A stretch of DNA of 7,433 nt from CAZGLR01 sp964526635 (lineage in GTDB: Bacteria > Zixibacteria > MSB-5A5 > GN15 > JAAZOE01): the NCBI GenBank assembly GCA_964526635.1, contig CAZGLR010000143.1, positions 1 through 7,433 on the forward strand, written 5' to 3'. The position numbers were made by a program, and so were the translations under genes. The notes beneath the pieces were generated by a model. It ran no database searches, was not told the origin of the DNA, and worked only from the letters and a program-made list of their open reading frames with translations. How positions within the stretch are numbered: position 1 is the first letter of the stretch; every line of letters begins with the position of its first letter. Shown piece by piece: positions 1-4,681 of the stretch.

Positions 1-442
1 CAAAAGACAATCCCCGCCAGTGAAACGCCCGCCCGGCCGGCTTGATTTCAACGAATTCGTGCATGTCGTGATCGGCGATCCATTGATCCACCTGCGAGAG
101 GCCATCGCGAACGACTTTCGGCAAAGCCAATTTGGTTTCACCGGTCTCAGTATCATAATACTGGGCACCATGGCATCCCCAAATTTCAGGGGTATGCACC
201 AGCCCCAGAAGCTGTGCGACAGACTCGACGGCCCGGCCTGACACGATTACCAGCCGCGTATGATTTTCACGCTGAATGCTGTCAAGCAGTTCACGTACCT
301 GGGGATAGGGGTAAGCATGATCCCTGTGGGTGGTAAACGGCGCCAGGGTGCCGTCGTAATCAAGGAGCAGATACGCCCGGGCAGATTTCGCCAGATGGAA
401 GAAAAAATCATCGAGCGAAACCTCAGATTTGAGTAGCCGCAT
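1..442 (-). CDS. otsB: Trehalose-6-phosphate phosphatase-like HAD protein (OtsB type), C-terminus outside window
   Basis: Only the first 147 codons are present; the usual family length is roughly 230-270 aa, so the cap domain is cut and the gene continues past base 1. I translated it by hand from the reverse strand. HAD motif I is DYDGTL at residues 28-33 (nucleophile Asp28, general acid/base Asp30) and motif II is VSGR at 67-70. A WGCHGA stretch at 88-93 matches the family's conserved His-Gly, and VEIK...HWR at 131-143 matches the OtsB cap-domain start. The family removes phosphate from trehalose 6-phosphate in the cytoplasm. The ATG at 442-440 is chosen because an in-frame TGA lies a few codons upstream with no other ATG, GTG or TTG between. 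No clear Shine-Dalgarno is visible, so translation probably relies on coupling to the glycosyltransferase, whose stop is 10 bases away. The substrate could be another sugar phosphate made by that enzyme. Confidence 0.85.
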   Translation of the reverse strand, partial: MRLLKSEVSLDDFFFHLAKSARAYLLLDYDGTLAPFTTHRDHAYPYPQVRELLDSIQRENHTRLVIVSGRAVESVAQLLGLVHTPEIWGCHGAQYYDTETGETKLALPKVVRDGLSQVDQWIADHDMHEFVEIKPAGRAFHWRGLSF

Positions 443-452
443 GGATAGTAAT

Positions 453-1691
453 CTAATGCGCCATCAGGTGATTGGCAAGTCCTCGGCGGAGCCCCAGCAT
501 AAGGGTCAGATATTCCCGGAGCTGACGATTACACAGGTAATTCTCAAGCACGAATTCCCGGGCAACTTCACCCATGTATTTCATGATTTCGGGGGCGCCA
601 AGGAGTTTGCGGATGCGAAGCGCGGCACCCTCCGGCGAATCGACCAGAAAGCCCGTATTATGGTTATGCACCTGAAGCCTGATGCCGCCGGTATTGCCGC
701 CGATAACCGGCTTGCCTTTCCACAATCCCTCGGTTACCGTCAGCCCGAATCCTTCCTGTGTCGATTTCTGAATGATAATATCCGACGCCCGCTGCAGGGC
801 ATTGATTGTCCGGTGCGAATCGGGCGGCAACATCAGGATATGGATGGCCGGATTTCCGCTGGCGGCGGCATGAACCTCTTCGAGTACAGCGGCCCCCTCG
901 GGATCATCGGTTGCGCCGCCCCCGGCCAGCACAAGTTGCGCATTGAAGCTGCCATTGAGAAGCGCAAAGGCCTGAATGACTCCGATCGGATCTTTGAACC
1001 GATCGAAACGAGAAACCTGCGTGAGTATCGGTGCTTTTTTGTCAATCCCGAAACGATTTAGGGTCGCATTAATTTCATGGTCAGGAAGATCGATATTTTT
1101 CTCCGACAGGGGATCTATGCTGGGGGCGATAATAAACTGCGGATGCGATAACTGGCGCGCGAAATCAGCCATGGAAAAGATAGAGGCATCGAAGTCTTTC
1201 ACTTTTGATCTGATATAATTCCAGACCTTCCGATTCGGTTTACTGACATCGATATGGCAGCGCCATATCCATTTTCCCTTGCGATTCGGGCACAAATCAA
1301 GAAGCATAGCCGGTTGGGGATCATGGATCACCACAAAATCGGCCTCTTCCAGCAGGGGGCGCAGACGATCGGCATTGGCCGCGACCGTTTCCTCATAGGC
1401 TTTAATCATGGCCGGAGTCAGGATAACCTGATTTCCCTGAAGGCCATTGTGAAAGCTCTTAGTCGTGTGATAAAAGGCCGGATTGCCCTCGAGAACCTCC
1501 CAGTGAGTATTGATCCCGAGATCCTGCATCATCGGCACCATCCAGGCCAGAATTTCGGCGACGCCGCCGCCCTCGCGGGTGGAATTCACGTGCACGACCG
1601 TGGCGCCCTGAAGTTCCCGGGTAATCTGCTTGAGGCGGGCGATGGCAATCGAACCAATAACCGGCTCATAACTGGCCAGGATGCTATTCAT
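453..1691 (-). CDS. treT: Trehalose synthase TreT-like glycosyltransferase (GT4 family)
   Basis: This is a 412-aa GT-B enzyme, the normal length for TreT, which joins the glucose of an NDP-glucose to free glucose to give trehalose in the cytoplasm. Signature stretches closely match the archaeal TreT sequences I remember: HVNSTREGGGVAE at 34-46 (N-terminal glycine loop), LEGN at 67-70, TKSFHNGLQG at 77-86, HDPQP at 123-127, WRCHID at 143-148 and SIDPLSEKN at 191-199. QVSRFDRFKDP at 225-235 carries the Arg228/Lys233 pair expected to bind the donor diphosphate. The GT4 E-x7-E pair is Glu313/Glu321 within QEGFGLTVTE. The start at 1691 overlaps the upstream stop in an ATGA and has the strong ribosome site GGGAGGTGG. 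A phosphatase gene follows, which is odd for a TreT because TreT makes free trehalose. The enzyme may instead use glucose 6-phosphate or another phosphorylated acceptor; family membership is firm, the acceptor is not. Confidence 0.88.
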   Translation of the reverse strand: MNSILASYEPVIGSIAIARLKQITRELQGATVVHVNSTREGGGVAEILAWMVPMMQDLGINTHWEVLEGNPAFYHTTKSFHNGLQGNQVILTPAMIKAYEETVAANADRLRPLLEEADFVVIHDPQPAMLLDLCPNRKGKWIWRCHIDVSKPNRKVWNYIRSKVKDFDASIFSMADFARQLSHPQFIIAPSIDPLSEKNIDLPDHEINATLNRFGIDKKAPILTQVSRFDRFKDPIGVIQAFALLNGSFNAQLVLAGGGATDDPEGAAVLEEVHAAASGNPAIHILMLPPDSHRTINALQRASDIIIQKSTQEGFGLTVTEGLWKGKPVIGGNTGGIRLQVHNHNTGFLVDSPEGAALRIRKLLGAPEIMKYMGEVAREFVLENYLCNRQLREYLTLMLGLRRGLANHLMAH

Positions 1692-2350
1692 GATGCCACC
1701 TCCCGCATGGTTACAGCAACACGGTCTTTTAAGATCGAACGAAGCTCGGACAGCGACAGAAAATAAAAATCGATATGGCGCAGGGCATCGATTAACGGCT
1801 GTGCTTCTTCTCCGAAATTGGCCAGCCAGGCGGTAAAGTCATCGACACCGTCTTCAGTACGGCGTCGCGCTTCTACAAAATGATAATACACCGATCCCAG
1901 CGACATATTGGGTAACTGCGTGGCCAGATCAGATGGTTTCTCGAGTATGATGCCGGTATCAAAGATGGTCGTCACTGCCTGCAGGAACTGGAAATCATAC
2001 CCATGCGGTGCGGTTGGAATATAATTCAGTTCCGACAGGCGTTCGGCAATAATATCCAGAACGGTCGTGCGAAGCTCATCAAATGACGAATAGTTATAGG
2101 GGTTAATTATCGCCAGCCGTTCCGCCAGCACCCGATCACGCAGCTGCCGTCCCGCCCACAATGCGAAATCGTTAGGAAATTCCGGGTCGTCGAATGTCGG
2201 CCGGATGACTGTCTCACAAAAATGATGAAAAAGACATTCATCGGGACATACCGAGAGCCGTTCCTCGAGTTCTCGCAGATTGACCGCCGTGCGCAGGCCG
2301 GCCATCCGTGTTACCAGCGTGCAGTCTTTGACTTGAAAATCCATATACAT
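1688..2350 (-). CDS. DUF5752-like protein of unknown function, tandem-duplicated domain
   Basis: This is a 220-aa soluble protein with no signal peptide or membrane segment. From memory it resembles the DUF5752 family, whose members open with DFxVK-C-TLV and carry HHF and NDFA-W motifs; I cannot verify this without a profile search. The two halves align with each other: DFQ at 4-6 and 119-121, LxxxL at 28-32 and 142-146, HF at 43-44 and 157-158, DFALW at 61-65 and DFTAW at 171-175, DELR at 91-94 and SELR at 201-204. The distance from the DF motif to the ELR motif is identical in both copies, so this looks like an ancient tandem duplication of an about 100-residue, mostly helical unit. It is the first gene of the operon and overlaps treT by 4 bases, suggesting a partner or regulator of the sugar enzymes. 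The start could be the ATG at 2350 or the ATG at 2344; a CGAAGA stretch is better spaced for the second. No catalytic motif is recognised. Confidence 0.75.
   Translation of the reverse strand: MYMDFQVKDCTLVTRMAGLRTAVNLRELEERLSVCPDECLFHHFCETVIRPTFDDPEFPNDFALWAGRQLRDRVLAERLAIINPYNYSSFDELRTTVLDIIAERLSELNYIPTAPHGYDFQFLQAVTTIFDTGIILEKPSDLATQLPNMSLGSVYYHFVEARRRTEDGVDDFTAWLANFGEEAQPLIDALRHIDFYFLSLSELRSILKDRVAVTMREVAS
1696..1704 (-). promoter_or_regulatory. Strong ribosome-binding site of the TreT-like gene
   Basis: On the minus strand GGGAGGTGG lies inside the last codons of the DUF5752-like gene, with the GGAGG core 7 bases before the ATG at 1691. It supports that start and, with the ATGA overlap at 1688-1691, indicates coupled translation. 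Confidence 0.8.
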
Positions 2351-2406
2351 ATCTTCGGAGCACCATCGTTTTAATTTAGCCGCATTACGGCACAGTCCGT
2401 TTGGAA

Positions 2407-2436
2407 ATCATACGAAATCAACAGCGCATTTGATAA
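2407..2436 (-). promoter_or_regulatory. Candidate sigma-70-type promoter for the trehalose operon
   Basis: On the minus strand a -35-like TTATCA (2436-2431) is separated by 18 bases from a -10-like TATGAT (2412-2407). The hexamers match consensus at 4 of 6 and 5 of 6 positions. Transcription would start near 2400 and leave a leader of about 50 bases before the DUF5752-like start. That leader contains a small inverted repeat, GCCG-5-CGGC, at 2379-2391. The sigma factors of this lineage are unknown, so this is a sequence match only. Confidence 0.35.
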
Positions 2437-2483
2437 ATTCCTGGAGAAATCACGGAAAAATTTTAGTCTCCACATTCGCCTCG

Positions 2484-2499
2484 TATCATGTAGTATAGT
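2484..2499 (+). promoter_or_regulatory. Candidate -10 region for mscS
   Basis: Two overlapping-position -10-like hexamers, TATCAT (2484-2489) and TATAGT (2494-2499), lie 27-42 bases before the mscS start. No good -35 hexamer is seen at 16-18 bases upstream of either. The element is back to back with the candidate promoter for the minus-strand operon. Confidence 0.3.
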
Positions 2500-2513
2500 C
2501 GAAACAAAAACAA

Positions 2514-2518
2514 AAGGA
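2514..2518 (+). promoter_or_regulatory. Ribosome-binding site of mscS
   Basis: AAGGA, 7 bases before the ATG at 2526, within an A-rich stretch. It fixes the mscS start. Confidence 0.65.
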
Positions 2519-2525
2519 TCCTCAC

Positions 2526-3473
2526 ATGAATTTCGAACAGACCCTTGAACAATGGCTCGATAGGGCCGGTGATTGGGCGATTACAACCGGTCTTCACATC
2601 CTGGTTATTCTTATCGTTATGGTTATCGCCTTGATTATCGCACGAGTATTCTCGACCAAGATATTTGCGCCGTTTAAATCATCCGCGGCAGATAAGCTGG
2701 AAATGCAAAAACGGTACACGACTTTGAGCTCACTTGTGCGCTATGTCCTTAGTGTCGTCATCTTCGTGATCTCGACCATCATGATTCTCGGTGAACTCGG
2801 CATCGAGATCGGACCGATCCTCGCGGCGGCCGGGGTGGTCGGTCTGGCCGTTGGTTTCGGCGCGCAGAATATCGTCCAGGACGTCTTCAGCGGTTTTTTC
2901 ATCATTCTCGAAGATCAGATTCGCGTCGATGATGTCGTCCAGATCGCCGGCAAGGGCGGACTGGTCGAAAAGGTCAACCTCCGCATGATTATCCTGCGCG
3001 ACCTGGCCGGAAATGTGCATTTTATCCGCAACGGCAAAATCGATATCGTCACCAACATGACCAAGGAATACAGCCGGTACGTGTTCGATATAGGTGTGGC
3101 GTATCGCGAAAACGTCGATGAAGTCATTGCCGTCATTAAGGAAGTCGATGCCGAATTGCGTACAGATTCTGAGTACGGCCCCGATATTCTCGAGGAAATC
3201 GAAATTCTCGGCCTCGATAAATTCGATAACTCTGCGGTGGTTATCAAGGCCCGAACCAAGACCAAACCGATCAAGCAATGGCGCGTGGCGCGCGAATTCA
3301 ATCGCCGCCTCAAAATCGCCTTTGATGCCCGCGATATCGAGATTCCATTCCCGCATATGACGGTGTATATGGGTCAGGATAAAAATGGTCAGGCGCCGCC
3401 GCTGCGTGTCGCGATACCGTCGGCCGAACAACCCGAAGATCCCAGGGGAGGCGGGCAGAATGCTGCATCTTGA
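2526..3473 (+). CDS. mscS: MscS-family small-conductance mechanosensitive channel
   Basis: This is a 315-aa inner-membrane channel, close to the E. coli MscS size. It has three membrane segments, at about residues 19-41, 68-90 and 95-128. The third is the pore helix: GPILAAAGVVGLAVGFGAQN at 96-115 has the alternating Gly/Ala packing of TM3a, then a kink at about Gln114-Asn115 and the amphipathic TM3b, where E. coli has Gln112-Gly113. The beta domain follows, with RVDDVV at 133-138 and the family's N-G-K motif at 169-171 (IRNGK). The alpha/beta domain carries DIGVAY at 188-193 and IPFPHMTVY at 273-281, as in E. coli. MscS homologues form heptamers that open under membrane tension and release solutes after hypo-osmotic shock. 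The last 30 or so residues are polar, proline-rich and probably disordered. The gene is divergent from the trehalose operon and overlaps the SDR gene by 14 bases. Confidence 0.93.
   Translation: MNFEQTLEQWLDRAGDWAITTGLHILVILIVMVIALIIARVFSTKIFAPFKSSAADKLEMQKRYTTLSSLVRYVLSVVIFVISTIMILGELGIEIGPILAAAGVVGLAVGFGAQNIVQDVFSGFFIILEDQIRVDDVVQIAGKGGLVEKVNLRMIILRDLAGNVHFIRNGKIDIVTNMTKEYSRYVFDIGVAYRENVDEVIAVIKEVDAELRTDSEYGPDILEEIEILGLDKFDNSAVVIKARTKTKPIKQWRVAREFNRRLKIAFDARDIEIPFPHMTVYMGQDKNGQAPPLRVAIPSAEQPEDPRGGGQNAAS
3444..3451 (+). promoter_or_regulatory. Ribosome-binding site that sets the SDR start
   Basis: AGGGGAGG lies 8 bases before the ATG at 3460, inside the end of mscS. It favours that start over an in-frame upstream ATG at 3385, which would add 25 arginine-rich residues that precede the Rossmann fold and are not typical of the family. 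Confidence 0.8.
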
Positions 3474-4215
3474 TAATTTTGTGACTGTCATAACCGGCGC
3501 ATCCCGCGGTATCGGCCGCGGGATCGCGCTGTTGTTTGCCGAAGCCGGCAGCGACGTGATTATTAATTACCGGGCCGATCGCGATGCCGCCGAAAAAACC
3601 AGTGTTGAATGCGAGGCCTATGGCGTACGCGCGGTTTGCCATGCCGCCGATATGGCGAATAAGGCCGCGGTTGATACGATGATCTCATCAGTTATCGATG
3701 AATTCGGCCGTATCGACTGCCTGATTACCAATGCGGGTATCTGGGAACACAATCCTATCGATCGGACTACCGATGATCGCATACGGCGTACCCTGAATAT
3801 CAACCTGATGGGTACGTATTATCCGATCATGGCGGTTGTACCGCATATGAAAGCTCGCCGGTCCGGAGCGATTATCACGATCTCGTCCACCGCCGGACAG
3901 CGGGGAGAGTCTGAATATTCGCCATATGCCGCCTCCAAAAGCGCTGTGATCGGCATCACGAAATCGCTGGCTGTCGAACTGGCGCCACACAATATCCGGG
4001 TCAACTGTGTCGCGCCCGGCTGGGTGGAATCAGATATGACCCTCCCCACCCTCGAAAGTGATAAACGCGACTGGGTGCTTTCGGCCATACCGCTGGGGCG
4101 TGTCGGACAACCCCGTGAAATCGCCGGACCTTGCCTGTTTCTGGCCTCCGACCTGGCCGGGTTTATGACCGGCGAAGTGATTAATGTCAACGGCGGCGCG
4201 GTGCTGTGCGGATAA
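3460..4215 (+). CDS. Classical short-chain dehydrogenase/reductase (FabG-like)
   Basis: This is a 251-aa cytoplasmic oxidoreductase of the classical SDR family, full length. The cofactor-binding glycine motif is TGASRGIG at 12-19, NAG is at 91-93, the structural Asn is probably Asn115 in NLMG, and the catalytic set is Ser143, Tyr156 and Lys160 (YAASK). VAPGWVESDM at 184-193 is the usual post-catalytic loop, and the protein ends with the INVNGG motif (241-246) typical of FabG-like enzymes. NYR at 36-38 after beta-2 puts an Arg where NADP(H)-preferring enzymes have one, so NADP(H) is likelier. The substrate cannot be read from sequence: 3-oxoacyl-ACP, a sugar or another alcohol are all possible. 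It starts inside mscS (14-base overlap) and so is very likely cotranscribed and translationally coupled with the channel, with no obvious biochemical link. I give no gene symbol because FabG-like SDRs are many and diverse. Confidence 0.9.
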   Translation: MLHLDNFVTVITGASRGIGRGIALLFAEAGSDVIINYRADRDAAEKTSVECEAYGVRAVCHAADMANKAAVDTMISSVIDEFGRIDCLITNAGIWEHNPIDRTTDDRIRRTLNINLMGTYYPIMAVVPHMKARRSGAIITISSTAGQRGESEYSPYAASKSAVIGITKSLAVELAPHNIRVNCVAPGWVESDMTLPTLESDKRDWVLSAIPLGRVGQPREIAGPCLFLASDLAGFMTGEVINVNGGAVLCG

Positions 4216-4253
4216 ACGCGGCCACGGGCTTATCCTTTTTATTGTATAAAAGC

Positions 4254-4260
4254 AGGGGAG
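4254..4260 (+). promoter_or_regulatory. Strong ribosome-binding site before a possible leader peptide
   Basis: AGGGGAG lies 6 bases before an ATG at 4267. It is the best Shine-Dalgarno match in this intergenic region, yet it does not serve the annotated membrane-protein start, which is over 50 bases further on. Confidence 0.5.
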
Positions 4261-4266
4261 ACGCGC

Positions 4267-4317
4267 ATGAGTTTTATCTTGATTACATTACCTTATAGTC
4301 TTTGTAATAGACGGTGA
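4267..4317 (+). CDS. Possible 16-residue leader peptide
   Basis: A short frame, ATG to TGA, encodes a 16-residue peptide with a hydrophobic front (MSFILITLPYSL) and a basic end (CNRR). It has an AGGGGAG ribosome site at ideal spacing. Its TGA at 4315-4317 overlaps a GTG at 4314 and stops 2 bases before the ATG at 4320 of the next gene, an arrangement suited to translational coupling. No regulatory run of one amino acid is present, so attenuation by charged tRNA is not indicated. It may be a chance frame: a -10-like TATAGT at 4294-4299 inside it could instead promote a short-leader transcript for the membrane protein. No similarity is recognised. Confidence 0.35.
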   Translation: MSFILITLPYSLCNRR

Positions 4318-4319
4318 TT

Positions 4320-4586
4320 ATGTCTGATTTTGCCAACATTATCGGCCTGATCGGCGTGGCCCTGATTATGGTCACCTACTTCTTGCTACAGGTCGAAAAA
4401 ATCAGTGCCCGGGGCCTGGGTTATTCTATTTTGAATCTGGTCGGCGCAGTGTTGATTATGGTCTCGCTGTTTTACTACTGGAACCTGTCGGCGTTTATCA
4501 TTGAAATATGCTGGATACTGATCAGTTTCTATGGCATCATCCGCTATTTTACTCGCAGGCACTCTTCAAAAATTAGGCCGCAATGA
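4320..4586 (+). CDS. Small three-helix membrane protein, CBU_0592-like
   Basis: This is an 88-aa integral membrane protein with three hydrophobic segments at about residues 6-23, 33-52 and 56-77 and a short basic cytoplasmic-type tail (TRRHSSKIRP). The pattern of an N-terminal I-G-x-x-L-hydrophobic-YFLL helix, then SARGLGYSILNLVGA, then W-x-L-I-S-x-YGIIRY matches my memory of the CBU_0592 family, which has no established function. The start is ambiguous: GTG at 4314 gives two more residues, while ATG at 4320 is preceded by a weak GGTG. I prefer the ATG because it follows the stop of the possible leader peptide. It is downstream of mscS and the SDR gene on the same strand after a 98-104 base gap with no visible terminator, so it could be the end of that operon or have its own promoter. 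Confidence 0.75.
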   Translation: MSDFANIIGLIGVALIMVTYFLLQVEKISARGLGYSILNLVGAVLIMVSLFYYWNLSAFIIEICWILISFYGIIRYFTRRHSSKIRPQ

Positions 4587-4615
4587 TGGTCTATTACCAA
4601 ATACAGGATAAATAT

Positions 4616-4655
4616 AAAAAAAAACGCCCCGTGGCCATCTGACAAACGGGGCGTT
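4616..4655 (-). terminator. Rho-independent terminator of the large secreted-protein gene
   Basis: Reading the minus strand, AACGCCCCG (4655-4647) pairs perfectly with CGGGGCGTT (4631-4623) over 9 bases around a 15-base loop, and a run of nine T follows (4624-4616). It begins 26 bases after the TAG at 4684-4682. On the plus strand the same hairpin is not followed by a T-run, so it should not efficiently end transcripts arriving from the small membrane-protein gene, whose stop is at 4586. Confidence 0.92.
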
Positions 4656-4681
4656 GATGCGAACATACTAAATCTAACTGA

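Noticed and set aside
20..241. A 73-codon plus-strand frame at the left edge
   Set aside because: The minus strand here encodes intact OtsB-type HAD motifs, so this frame is an antisense shadow.
429..1766. Long plus-strand open frames (210 and 170 codons) opposite treT
   Set aside because: They lie antisense to a gene with full TreT motifs, have no ribosome sites and encode no recognisable protein; they are shadows of its codon bias.
3385..3459. Longer N-terminus for the SDR from an ATG at 3385
   Set aside because: The extra residues are Arg-rich read-through of another mscS frame, and the strong AGGGGAGG site supports the ATG at 3460.
2730..3491. A 253-codon minus-strand frame opposite mscS
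   Set aside because: It is fully antisense to a gene with clear MscS pore and C-terminal motifs; its Asp/His-rich content is what reverse-complemented MscS codons give.
4245..4250. TATAAA on the plus strand as a promoter for the leader peptide
   Set aside because: The start would fall within the AGGGGAG ribosome site, and no -35-like hexamer is found at a suitable distance.
4616..4655. Bidirectional terminator between the convergent genes
   Set aside because: Only the minus-strand reading has a T-run after the stem; the plus-strand side is followed by GATGCG.
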